Of a DNA stretch of 17,182 nt, positions 10,018 to 17,182 are shown in pieces. The stretch's first letter is position 1. Each line of letters begins with the position of its first letter. Origin of the DNA: JAYZDP01 sp036337765 (lineage in GTDB: Bacteria > Acidobacteriota > Thermoanaerobaculia > Multivoradales > Multivoraceae). A program made the position numbers and the translations under genes. The stretch covers positions 1-17,182 of the forward strand of contig JAYZDP010000170.1 of NCBI GenBank assembly GCA_036337765.1, in the 5' to 3' direction. The notes beneath the pieces are model-generated. The model had not been told where the DNA came from, searched no databases, and saw only the letters and a program-made list of their open reading frames with translations.

Positions 10018-11355
10018 TCAGCCCAGGCCCCCGACCCTTCCGGTGCTGTCGCCAATCTCGTCGCGCTCGATTCCAAGTCGATCGAACAAGGTCAGGAATA
10101 GGTTCGTCATCGGGGTACCTTTTGCGTAGCGCACGTGACGGCCGCCTCGTAGGGCTCCGGCGCCGCCACCCGCCAGCAGGGTCGGCAGGTTGTCGTGGGT
10201 GTGCGCGTTCGAGTCGCTGAGGCTCGATCCATAGACCACCATCGAGTGATCGAGCAGCGTCCCGCCCTCGTCCTCTGTGTCACGCAACCGCTCGAGGAGC
10301 TTGCCGAACATGGCGACGTGGTGCTGGTCGATCTTCTGCAGGCGCGCGACTCGATCCGGGTCGTTCTGGTGGTGAGACAGGCCGTGGTGGGCGTCGGGCA
10401 CACCGATCTGCGGGTAGGTTCGGTTGCCGCCCTCACGACTCATCATGAGCGTGATGACGCGGGTCAGATCGGCCTGAAAGGCGATCTTCATGAGATCGGC
10501 CATCAGCTCCACGTGCTCTTCGAAGGTCGGCGGAATCCCCTCGGGGCGCTCCAGCGCCTGGAGAGACGCCGTGACCGGCGAGCGACTCTCGGCGATCTGG
10601 ATGCGCCGCTCCACCTCGCGAACGGAGTCGAGATAGTCGCTGAGCTTGCGCCGGTCTCCCGCCCCGAGGCGCGGCTCGAGGCGGTGGGCATCGTCGAGCA
10701 CGAAGTCGAGCAGGCTACGATTCTGCCGCGCCTGTTTGGCCCGCGCCACAGGGTCGGTCGTGTCGCCGTCACCGAAGAGACGCTCGAACACTCGCCGCGG
10801 GTTGTTCTCGTACGGCAGCGGCGTCGTTGCCGAGATCCACGACAGAGTGTTGCTGTAGGCACAGCTGTAGCCCGAATCGCAACCGCCCACGAGTCGCACG
10901 TCCTCGAGGCCGAGCTCGAGCGACGGCAGGGCCGTCGACTGCCCGATCTCACGCGCCAACATCTGGTCGACCGACATGCCGTTGCGAATATCGGCGCCTT
11001 GGGTCTTGTACGGATGTTGCCCGGTGAGCCAACTGGCTCCGGCACGGGCGTGATCGCCGGGACCGTCGCCAAGGGCCTCGCCGTTGCGATGCGCGAGCCC
11101 CGACAGCACGAGGAGCTGATCGCGAAACGGCTCGACCGCCGCCAGGGTCCTGGGGAAGGCGAAACCGGCGCCCTGCGCCGCAGGCGTCCAGTCACGCATG
11201 ATCACGCCGTTCGCGGTGTAGACGAAGGCGACCCGCGTGATCGGCGCAGAGACAGCCGCGAACGCGGGTGTCATGGCGTCGAGAAACGGCAGAGCCACGG
11301 CCGTTCCGATGCCGCGTAGAAAGGTGCGCCTCGCAAGTGCTTTGCCGTAGATCAT
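10018..11355 (-). CDS. DUF1552 family Tat-exported protein
   Basis: A 445-residue secreted protein of unknown activity. The N-terminus has a twin-arginine signal, ARRTFLRG (R9, R10), a hydrophobic stretch and a likely cleavage after PAFA (about 33-34). Tat export implies it folds in the cytoplasm, perhaps with a cofactor. The body shows typical DUF1552 blocks: FVYTANGVIMRDWTP near the start, ADLMKIAFQADLTRVITLMM in the middle, and HHGLSHHQND and MVVYGSSLSDSNAHTHDNL toward the end. The His/Asp-rich blocks resemble those of the related DUF1501 proteins, part of the alkaline phosphatase/sulfatase-like superfamily, so a metal-dependent hydrolase is conceivable but unproven. The ATG overlaps the upstream stop as ATGA, with an AGGAGAG ribosome binding site ten bases away inside that gene, so it is translationally coupled to the cytochrome gene. 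Its stop lies 3 bases from that of the nucleotidase gene. Confidence 0.92.
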   Translation of the reverse strand: MIYGKALARRTFLRGIGTAVALPFLDAMTPAFAAVSAPITRVAFVYTANGVIMRDWTPAAQGAGFAFPRTLAAVEPFRDQLLVLSGLAHRNGEALGDGPGDHARAGASWLTGQHPYKTQGADIRNGMSVDQMLAREIGQSTALPSLELGLEDVRLVGGCDSGYSCAYSNTLSWISATTPLPYENNPRRVFERLFGDGDTTDPVARAKQARQNRSLLDFVLDDAHRLEPRLGAGDRRKLSDYLDSVREVERRIQIAESRSPVTASLQALERPEGIPPTFEEHVELMADLMKIAFQADLTRVITLMMSREGGNRTYPQIGVPDAHHGLSHHQNDPDRVARLQKIDQHHVAMFGKLLERLRDTEDEGGTLLDHSMVVYGSSLSDSNAHTHDNLPTLLAGGGAGALRGGRHVRYAKGTPMTNLFLTLFDRLGIERDEIGDSTGRVGGLG

Positions 11356-13655
11356 CGCGCCGGGGCTCTCCTCATTCGAAAAGGTACGCTATCAACGATC
11401 GCCTCCACCAGCGCCGAGAAGCGATAGTCGGCGGCCTCGACTCGGCGGCGAATCTCACGTACAGCCGGTCGATCGGTCGCTTTGAGACCGCGCCCCAGTG
11501 CGTAGGTAAGGAGCTTCTCGGCCAGAGTCTCGACGAACTCGTCGCGACGATCAAGTAGGACGCTCCGTAGACCGGCAGGCCCGTCGACGACCGTGCCGTC
11601 GGGCAGAGCGCCCGACGTCTCGACCGGCACACCGTCCTCGCCGGACCGATAGGCGCCGACCGCGTCGAAGCTCTCAAGCGCGAAGCCGAGCGGGTCGAGC
11701 TTCGCGTGACACGCCGCGCACGCCGGGTCGGCCCGATGAGCCTCGAGCGCCTCGCGCAGGCTCGACGGGGACCTCTGGGCACTGTCTGCCAGCGTTGGCA
11801 CGTCAGGCGGTGGAGGGGGCGGCGGGGCCCCGAGCAGATTCTCAAGCACCCACTTGCCGCGCAGCACCGGCGAGGTGCGAGTGGGATAAGAGGTCACCAT
11901 CAGGACACTCGCGTGGTTGAGAACGCCGGCACGTTCGGTACCGGCGAGCGACACACGGCGAAAAAAGCCGCCCTGCACGTCGTCGACTCCGTAGAACTCG
12001 GCGAGTCGCTGGTTGAGAAAGCTGTGCTCACCGGCGATCAAGTCCAGGACGCTGCGGTCGTTGCGGATCAGGTCCGTGAAGAAGAGCTCGGTCTCGCGCT
12101 CAAAGGCGTAGGCGAGCGAGTCGTCATAGGCCGAGAATCGCTCAGGGTCCGGCTTCCAGTCCGCGACGTTGCGCAGGTGGAGCCACTGGCCGGCGAAGTT
12201 CTCCACCAGGGCACGCGACCCGGGTGCGCTCAGCATCCTCCCGATCTGGTGCCGCATGACATCGGGCTCCGACAGATGCCCGCTCTCGGCGATCGCCAGC
12301 AGCTCGTCGTCGGGGAGGCTGCTCCACAGGAAGAACGCAAGGCGGGTCGCGAGATCGAGATCTGCGAGTCGGTAGGTCTCGCCCTGAGCCACCCCGGCGG
12401 GCGGTATCTCGAGTCGAAAGAGAAAGCTCGGCGAGACCAGAATGCCGCTCAGGGCCATCTCGATGCCGGCATCGAATCCGACGCCGTCGGCGCGTCCCCT
12501 GCGGAACAGATCCATGAGGGGGCCGATGTCCGCGCGCGTCGCGGGTCGGCGGTAGGCGCGCCGTACCAGGGTCTCGAGAATCCGCCGCGCACAGGCACGC
12601 TCCGGGTCACCGGGGCTCGGCCTACAGACGAAGATGCGGCGGCGACTCTCGCTCTCTCCCGGCCCCGACGCATCGAACGGGCCCGAAACCAGGACGTGGT
12701 CGACGACGAAGGCGTTGGCACTCGCGGTTTCGAGTCCCTCGTTACGCACGTACTCGGTGAGAAAGCCGGTCGCGACCTCGTGGCTGCCGGGCGCCAGCGT
12801 CACGCGCGTCTCGAAGTAGCGAGTCTCCTGATCGGCCTCGAGGCTCGAGAAGTTTGCGTCGAAGAGGCGTACTCGACGACCGTCCACCCGTAGATCGAGG
12901 CGTGGCGGCGGCAGGCCGTCGGCACGGCGGCCGCCGATTCGCACCCGCAGGACGTAGTCCGCGGCGAGCGCGAAGTGATGCTGGAACAGCATCCCGCCGC
13001 GCAGATTCGGCGGCAGACCGTCGATCGACTCCCCAAGTGTCCCAGGCTGCCTGCTGATCTTCTCCACTACTGCCTTGGGCGCCAGACTTCCCACCGCCAG
13101 CCGGCTCACCCGGCGCGCGGCGCTGACGTACTTCTCTATGTGCAACGGAGACGTCGTCAGCACATCGCCAATGTTGTCGAAGCCATACCCGGAGTCGTCG
13201 GCCGGAAGGTCGCGCGCGTGGTCCAGCTCGAGGCCTAGCAAGTCGCGCACCGCGTTGCGATACTCCGCGCGGTTGAGCCGGTGCAGTGCCGGAGCTCCGG
13301 GCTGTGGATCTCGGGCGGCAAGCGCGTCAAGATCGGCCGCCAGCTGACCAACCAGCCTCTTCGCGAGACCCTTGTCGAGCGGCGGTCGGCCCGCGGGCGG
13401 CATCTCGCCAGCGCGGACTTTGAGCAACACCTTCTCAAGCGTGGGAGCGTCGCTGGCAAGGTCGCCGTAGTCGAGAGCTGAGAGATCCAGCCCCGCCATC
13501 TTTCGCCGGTCGTCGTGACACGCGAGACAGTTGCGCGAGACCGTAGCTCGTAAGAGCTGAGCCGAGGTCCACTCGCTCTGCTGCGCGGAGCTCGGTAGCG
13601 CGGCGCCAACGAGAAGCGCGACGCAGATGGCCATCGTCGGCGCTCGGTCGCTCAC
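11352..13655 (-). CDS. Secreted multi-domain c-type cytochrome (PSCyt1/DUF1587/DUF1595/DUF1592/DUF1588/DUF1585)
   Basis: A 767-residue exported protein with two CxxCH heme-attachment motifs: CLACH at 43-47 and CAACH at 646-650. Domains in order: signal peptide (cleavage near SSA-QQ, about 24), cytochrome-like domain (about 38-110), DUF1587 (HRLNRAEYRNAVRDLLGL, about 125-190), a beta-rich segment (about 230-330), DUF1595 (RRAYRRPATRADI, about 350-410), DUF1592 (LATRLAFFLWSSLPDDELL, about 420-550), DUF1588 (TSPVLRGKWVLENLLG, then a 7-proline run and the second heme motif, about 565-670) and DUF1585 (about 685-760). Length and order are complete for the family, which probably moves electrons in the periplasm; partner and substrate are unknown. 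The start is taken as GTG at 13655, which puts an Arg before the hydrophobic core; an ATG eight codons in (13634) is the alternative. It is the promoter-proximal gene, coupled by ATGA to DUF1552. Confidence 0.93.
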   Translation of the reverse strand: MSDRAPTMAICVALLVGAALPSSAQQSEWTSAQLLRATVSRNCLACHDDRRKMAGLDLSALDYGDLASDAPTLEKVLLKVRAGEMPPAGRPPLDKGLAKRLVGQLAADLDALAARDPQPGAPALHRLNRAEYRNAVRDLLGLELDHARDLPADDSGYGFDNIGDVLTTSPLHIEKYVSAARRVSRLAVGSLAPKAVVEKISRQPGTLGESIDGLPPNLRGGMLFQHHFALAADYVLRVRIGGRRADGLPPPRLDLRVDGRRVRLFDANFSSLEADQETRYFETRVTLAPGSHEVATGFLTEYVRNEGLETASANAFVVDHVLVSGPFDASGPGESESRRRIFVCRPSPGDPERACARRILETLVRRAYRRPATRADIGPLMDLFRRGRADGVGFDAGIEMALSGILVSPSFLFRLEIPPAGVAQGETYRLADLDLATRLAFFLWSSLPDDELLAIAESGHLSEPDVMRHQIGRMLSAPGSRALVENFAGQWLHLRNVADWKPDPERFSAYDDSLAYAFERETELFFTDLIRNDRSVLDLIAGEHSFLNQRLAEFYGVDDVQGGFFRRVSLAGTERAGVLNHASVLMVTSYPTRTSPVLRGKWVLENLLGAPPPPPPPDVPTLADSAQRSPSSLREALEAHRADPACAACHAKLDPLGFALESFDAVGAYRSGEDGVPVETSGALPDGTVVDGPAGLRSVLLDRRDEFVETLAEKLLTYALGRGLKATDRPAVREIRRRVEAADYRFSALVEAIVDSVPFRMRRAPAR

Positions 13656-13664
13656 GGAGCCGTC

Positions 13665-13670
13665 AGACTA
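13665..13670 (-). promoter_or_regulatory. Candidate -10 element of the cytochrome-DUF1552 operon, possibly leaderless
   Basis: The - strand reads TAGTCT (within TGTTAGTCT), ending 9 bases before the GTG at 13655. No Shine-Dalgarno lies between, so transcription would begin near the GTG. It overlaps the + strand candidate -10 of the ankyrin gene by two bases. No clear -35 is seen. Confidence 0.38.
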
Positions 13671-13674
13671 ACAT
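13669..13674 (+). promoter_or_regulatory. Candidate -10 element of the ankyrin-repeat gene, possibly leaderless
   Basis: TAACAT ends 8 bases before the ATG at 13683, placing a transcription start at about the ATG. There is no Shine-Dalgarno and no recognisable -35. It shares two bases with the opposite-strand candidate -10 of the cytochrome gene in a 27-bp intergenic region. Confidence 0.36.
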
Positions 13675-13682
13675 TGGGGCCG

Positions 13683-15011
13683 ATGAGACCCCACCGCCGA
13701 GGTGCGGCCCTGGCGTTGTGTGCCGCGACGTGTCTACCAGGGAGCGGACGTGCCCTGGAACCGCCGGCGGCGCAGTCCGAGCGCCAACTCTTCGCGGCCG
13801 TTCAGCGACTCGACCTCAGCGCGGTCCGGCGCCTCGTGAGCGACGGCGCCGATGCCACCGCGGTGCGGGAGGACGGCTCCACTCCTCTGTCCTGGGCGGC
13901 CATTCGAGGTGGCACGGACATCGTCCGTACCCTAATCGACGCGGGCGCCGACGCCGACGCCGCGGACGAGAACGGCGAGACGCCGCTGCATCTCGCCGCC
14001 AGCCAGGGCCACACCGACATCGCGAAGATCCTTCTCGCCGCGGGTGCCGATGTCGACAGCCAGCGCTGGAGCGGAGACACACCGCTGCTCGCGGCGGCGC
14101 GTGCCGGCAGTGAGGAGGTGACGCGGCTCCTACTCGACCGAGGCGCCCGCATCGATCACGCAGAGAGGCGAATGGGCCAGACAGCGCTGATGTGGGCCAG
14201 CGCCGGCGGCAAGACGGAGGTAGTCCAGTTACTCCTCGACCGCGGAGCGACGGTCGACCAGCCGTCGACGGCCGGATTCAGCGCGCTCCAGTTCGCCGCA
14301 CAGTCGGGCGAGCAGTCCAGCGTCGAGGCCTTGATCCATGCTGGCGCCGACCCGAATCGTCGATCCGAAGACGGGACCACCGCCTTCCTGGTGGCCCTCG
14401 CCGAGGGTAGCGACGCGTCGATCCGAACCCTGCTCAGGCATGGTGCCGACGTCGGCGCACGTGGCCAGAGCGGCGCCACGCCCCTGCACGAGGCGGTCCG
14501 TCTCGGTGACATCACCCTGATCGGCGAGCTCCTCTCCAGGGGCGCCGAGATCGATGCGAGGACCGAGCCGCCCGACCGCAGCAAGCTCCCCCTCTACCGC
14601 ACGAGCTCCGGGCTGACGCCCTTTCTCGTCGCAGCCTCGAGCGGGGATACCGCGATCATGTGCGCGTTGCTGGGGCTCGGCGCAGATCCGTACGTACGCA
14701 CCGATGACGGCAGCGGTGCGGTGCTGCTCGCCACCCGAAGCCGGAAGCTGGAGGCAGTACGACTCGCCCTCGAGCTCGGGCTCGACGTTGGCCATCGCCC
14801 GGAGGGGAGGCCTACGGCGCTTCACACGGCGATCCGCATCGGCCACGACAAGCTCGTCGAGCTACTCGCGGCGAGCGGCGCCGACTTCGAAGCCCGCGAC
14901 CACCACGGCCGCAACGCGCTGGAGGAGGCGGAGTTCGAAGCCCCAAACCACACCATCGAGCTGGTCCGTCGCCTCGCCCTCGAACGCGTTGGTAAGCCTC
15001 GCCCAGACTAG
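13683..15011 (+). CDS. Secreted ankyrin-repeat protein (about 12 repeats)
   Basis: About 442 residues. A basic, hydrophobic N-terminus (MRPHRRGAALALCAATCLPG) looks like a Sec signal with cleavage near SGRA-LE, so the protein is probably periplasmic or released. The rest, from about residue 30, is a solenoid of about 12 ankyrin repeats of 31-35 residues. Clear copies read GSTPLSWAAIRGG..., GETPLHLAASQGH..., GQTALMWASAGGK... and TALHTAIRIGH.... Repeat 8 carries a longer insertion (TEPPDRSKLPLYRTS region), and the last repeat is degenerate and caps the array. No catalytic domain is visible, so it is likely a protein-binding scaffold. The ATG at 13683 is preferred to an in-frame TTG three codons earlier because a -10-like hexamer ends in that TTG. 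It diverges from the secreted cytochrome gene across 27 bp, and its stop codon overlaps that of the TonB receptor. A role binding the exported cytochrome or DUF1552 protein is inference. Confidence 0.92.
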   Translation: MRPHRRGAALALCAATCLPGSGRALEPPAAQSERQLFAAVQRLDLSAVRRLVSDGADATAVREDGSTPLSWAAIRGGTDIVRTLIDAGADADAADENGETPLHLAASQGHTDIAKILLAAGADVDSQRWSGDTPLLAAARAGSEEVTRLLLDRGARIDHAERRMGQTALMWASAGGKTEVVQLLLDRGATVDQPSTAGFSALQFAAQSGEQSSVEALIHAGADPNRRSEDGTTAFLVALAEGSDASIRTLLRHGADVGARGQSGATPLHEAVRLGDITLIGELLSRGAEIDARTEPPDRSKLPLYRTSSGLTPFLVAASSGDTAIMCALLGLGADPYVRTDDGSGAVLLATRSRKLEAVRLALELGLDVGHRPEGRPTALHTAIRIGHDKLVELLAASGADFEARDHHGRNALEEAEFEAPNHTIELVRRLALERVGKPRPD

Positions 15012-17182
15012 CGGCGTAGGCGCACTTCAACACCATAGGTGCGCGGAATGCTGGGCCGGCCGTAGCGGTTGCCAAACAGCTGATACGAGCCGAGGTCGTA
15101 GAGCTGGTCAGTCAGGTTGCGCACCCACACTGCCACTGTCAGCTTGTCGTCCATCAGATCGACGCCGGTACGGGCGTGCAGAAACTGAGTATCTGACTGG
15201 CACAGCAGAGGATCGTTGGTGGCCTCGCTGCAAAAGTCGTCGCGGTAGTTGTATTCGGAGCGGATGAACCAGCCGGAGCTCTCCGACAACGGGCGGTAGT
15301 AGCTCGCGCCGATCGACGACGTCCACTTCGGCGCGCGAGCCAGACGGTTGCCAGAAAAGTCCTGGCCGAGCTGCTCGTCGACGAAGCTGTCGTACTTGCC
15401 GCTGAGGTGGCCGACGTTGAGGAACAGCTCCAGGCCCGAAGCGGGGCTGGCCGCAAGCTCGAGCTCGGCTCCCGTGCTCGACGCCTCGGCGGCGTTGTTG
15501 ACGAAGAAGTGGATGCCGTTGAAGAACTCTTCCTGCTTGTCCTTCAGATCCTGATAGAAGGCGGCCACGTTGAGGCGGATCTTGCGGTTGGCTAAGAGCG
15601 CCTTGTAGCCGACCTCGAGCGCATCGACGGTCTCCTTGTCGAAGGCGAGGTTGGCGGCGTTCGGAGTGGCGGCAAGACCGGCCGAGAAGCCGCCCGACTT
15701 GAAGCCGTGGGCGAGGCGGGCGTAGACGTTGTCGGTGTCGTTGAGCGCGTAGATCAGGCTCACGTCGCCGGTGGGCTCCGTCTCCGACAGGCTCTGGGTG
15801 GTGGGCGCCACCGGCGCCGCGAAGGCGTAGATCAGGCCGATCTGCGGAAAAACGTCCTGGCGATAGAACATGTCCTTTTCTTCGTCGGACACACGCACCC
15901 CGAACTCGAGCGACGCCCGGTCCGCAAACGCCCAGGAGCCCGAGAAGAACGCCGCTCGGCTTTGCTCGTCGAGCATCGGTAGCGTCACCACGCGCTCGAC
16001 GAACCCGGGAAATGCCGGCAGGCCGAAGAGCGGAAGCAGGTCCTCGAGGATCACCGCGTCGATCAAGAAGGTATCTTCACGGTCGGAGAGAAAGACGCCG
16101 GCAAGCCACGAGAACTCGCCTCCCGAGGCCGACGCCACGCGCACCTCCTGGCTGAGGTACTCCAGCTGCTCGGACTGCACGAAGTTCTGGATCGACAGGA
16201 AGGTGTTGTCGTTGTCCTCAAAATCGATCCAATCGAGGTCGCGATAGCCGGTGATGGTCGTCAGCACGTGGTCGCCGAGAACAAAGTCACCACGCACGTG
16301 GCCGCCGAGTGACTCGCGGTCCTGGAACTGCGCCTCGTTCGAAGCGATCGAGCGATCGAAACCGCCCTCGAACAGGGGACCCGAGTGGATGTCTTCCACG
16401 CTCTGCACATCGTCGTTCTGTGAGTAGTCGGCGCTCACCAGGATGCTGGCTCCATCCGAAGGTTGAAAGGCGAGCTGACCCCGGCCGGCAACAGTGTCTT
16501 CGTCCATCACGTCGTCGAGGCCCGGGGTGCGGTTCTCGATCCAGCCGTCACGCTCGAGCTTGCCGAAGCTGATCTTGCCTGCCACTTTTTCGCTGCCGAG
16601 GGGGCCACCGTAGAAGCCACGCACCTGCCGCAGACCGAAATTGCCGCTCGACAGCTCCAACGTGCCGTGTTCGACAGCGCCAGGCTTGGACGTCACCAGG
16701 TTGATCGCCCCACCGATAGTGTTCTTGCCCCACGACGTCCCCTGCGGCCCGCGCGCGACCTCGGCGCGCTCGACGTCGATCAGAAGCTTCTCGACCGCGA
16801 TGGTGCGCGGCACGTAGACCTCGTCGATGTAGAGGCCCACGGCGGGTTCGAAACCCATCTGATTCTCCGACTCGAAGCCGCGGATGTTGATCGGGCAGGA
16901 GTGACAAGAGCTGTTGATGCTCGACACGTGGACATTCGGCAGCGACTCAAGAAGATCGATGAACCCCTGAATCGCCTTCTCTTCGATGTCGCGCGAGGTG
17001 ACGGTCGAGATCGCAAAAGGCACGTCGCGCAGATTCTCCTCGCGCTTTCTCGCGGTGACGGCGATTGTCTCCGCAACCGTCGGGCGCAAGCCCAGATCGA
17101 CGGTCGACCCGGATTCCGCCACCTCGATAGTGCGCGTCGTGCGGCCGAGCCCTTCGAGCTCGGCAGAGATCTCCCAAGTGCC
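15008..17182 (-). CDS. TonB-dependent outer-membrane receptor, N-terminus cut by the window edge
   Basis: At least 724 residues of a TonB-dependent receptor that takes up a ligand across the outer membrane. The frame is open to the right edge: codons before the GTG at 17122 encode WEISAELEGLGRTTRTIEV, which looks like the end of a carboxypeptidase-regulatory-like beta domain, so the true start lies outside. Next come a TonB box (ETIAVTA, bases 17051-17071) and a plug domain with DVPFAISTVTSRDIE, the block VGLYIDEVYVPRTIA and GPQGTSWGKNTIGGAINLVT. The rest is the 22-strand barrel with VYARLAHGFKSGGFSAG and VAAFYQDLKDKQEEFFNG, and a C-terminal YGVEVRLRR. Two oddities: a CHSC cysteine pair in the plug (bases 16895-16906), and a last residue of Arg instead of the usual aromatic. 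It resembles the broad group often called iron-complex receptors, but no siderophore gene is nearby and the ligand is unknown. The stop overlaps that of the ankyrin gene. Confidence 0.94.
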   Translation of the reverse strand, partial: GTWEISAELEGLGRTTRTIEVAESGSTVDLGLRPTVAETIAVTARKREENLRDVPFAISTVTSRDIEEKAIQGFIDLLESLPNVHVSSINSSCHSCPINIRGFESENQMGFEPAVGLYIDEVYVPRTIAVEKLLIDVERAEVARGPQGTSWGKNTIGGAINLVTSKPGAVEHGTLELSSGNFGLRQVRGFYGGPLGSEKVAGKISFGKLERDGWIENRTPGLDDVMDEDTVAGRGQLAFQPSDGASILVSADYSQNDDVQSVEDIHSGPLFEGGFDRSIASNEAQFQDRESLGGHVRGDFVLGDHVLTTITGYRDLDWIDFEDNDNTFLSIQNFVQSEQLEYLSQEVRVASASGGEFSWLAGVFLSDREDTFLIDAVILEDLLPLFGLPAFPGFVERVVTLPMLDEQSRAAFFSGSWAFADRASLEFGVRVSDEEKDMFYRQDVFPQIGLIYAFAAPVAPTTQSLSETEPTGDVSLIYALNDTDNVYARLAHGFKSGGFSAGLAATPNAANLAFDKETVDALEVGYKALLANRKIRLNVAAFYQDLKDKQEEFFNGIHFFVNNAAEASSTGAELELAASPASGLELFLNVGHLSGKYDSFVDEQLGQDFSGNRLARAPKWTSSIGASYYRPLSESSGWFIRSEYNYRDDFCSEATNDPLLCQSDTQFLHARTGVDLMDDKLTVAVWVRNLTDQLYDLGSYQLFGNRYGRPSIPRTYGVEVRLRR

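Noticed and set aside
10195..11319. Long + strand open frame (374 codons) antisense to the DUF1552 gene
   Set aside because: No motif or signal, Arg/Val-rich composition; a mirror of the coding strand.
11812..11832. Short C-rich/G-rich run in the cytochrome gene
   Set aside because: It encodes the seven-proline stretch that DUF1588 proteins commonly carry, so it is not a regulatory or repeat element.
11706..12893. Long + strand open frame (395 codons) antisense to the cytochrome gene
   Set aside because: Same reason: composition-driven shadow of a complete multi-domain gene.
13674..13676. TTG as the start of the ankyrin gene
   Set aside because: It lies at the end of the candidate -10 hexamer and gives a poorer signal peptide than the ATG three codons later.
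17120..17122. GTG at 17122 as the start of the TonB receptor
   Set aside because: The frame stays open to the right edge with residues fitting a regulatory-like beta domain, and no signal peptide follows the GTG.

Overview
The window is gene-dense, high-GC DNA from a Gram-negative bacterium. An outer-membrane TonB-dependent receptor, a lipoprotein, a Tat substrate and a secreted c-type cytochrome all point to a two-membrane envelope. The pairing of a DUF1587/1595/1592/1588/1585 cytochrome with a DUF1552 Tat protein is known from Planctomycetota, Acidobacteriota, Myxococcota-like lineages and some marine Gammaproteobacteria. I cannot place the organism further from sequence alone. Eleven protein genes fill nearly the whole window. 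The largest gap between genes is 54 bp. I saw no tRNA, rRNA, CRISPR array, insertion sequence or phage gene, and the region reads as ordinary chromosome.

Left block, + strand (1-4501): a tightly coupled catabolic operon. It holds a biotin-dependent acyl-CoA carboxylase alpha subunit (5' end outside the window), an enoyl-CoA hydratase related to methylglutaconyl- or isohexenylglutaconyl-CoA hydratases, and a full-length AtuA-like DUF1446 protein. Together they suggest carboxylation and hydration of a branched, unsaturated acyl-CoA, as in acyclic terpene (Atu) or leucine (Liu) degradation. The carboxyltransferase subunit and an acyl-CoA dehydrogenase would be expected upstream.

Middle-left block, - strand (8352 to 4493): a three-gene operon of cupin, GPH-type MFS symporter and KefB/C-like cation/proton antiporter, with gaps of 30 and 32 bp. 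The last gene overlaps the end of the atuA-like gene tail to tail.

Middle block: a 54-bp divergent region separates the cupin from a + strand lipoprotein 5'-nucleotidase (8407-10014). Three bases after it ends lies the stop codon of the opposite-strand unit: a secreted di-heme-motif cytochrome followed, with a 4-base overlap, by a Tat-exported DUF1552 protein (13655 to 10018).

Right block: only 27 bp from the cytochrome gene start, and divergent from it, lies a secreted protein of about 12 ankyrin repeats (13683-15011). Its stop codon overlaps the stop of a TonB-dependent receptor on the - strand that runs off the right edge.

The main structural themes are three tail-to-tail junctions with no room for intrinsic terminators, and very short divergent regions. 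In these regions -10-like hexamers sit 8-9 bases from start codons that lack Shine-Dalgarno sequences, which suggests leaderless mRNAs. The most interesting possible system is the envelope set of secreted cytochrome, Tat DUF1552 protein and secreted ankyrin protein, with the TonB receptor as a possible partner. Its substrate cannot be read from the sequence.
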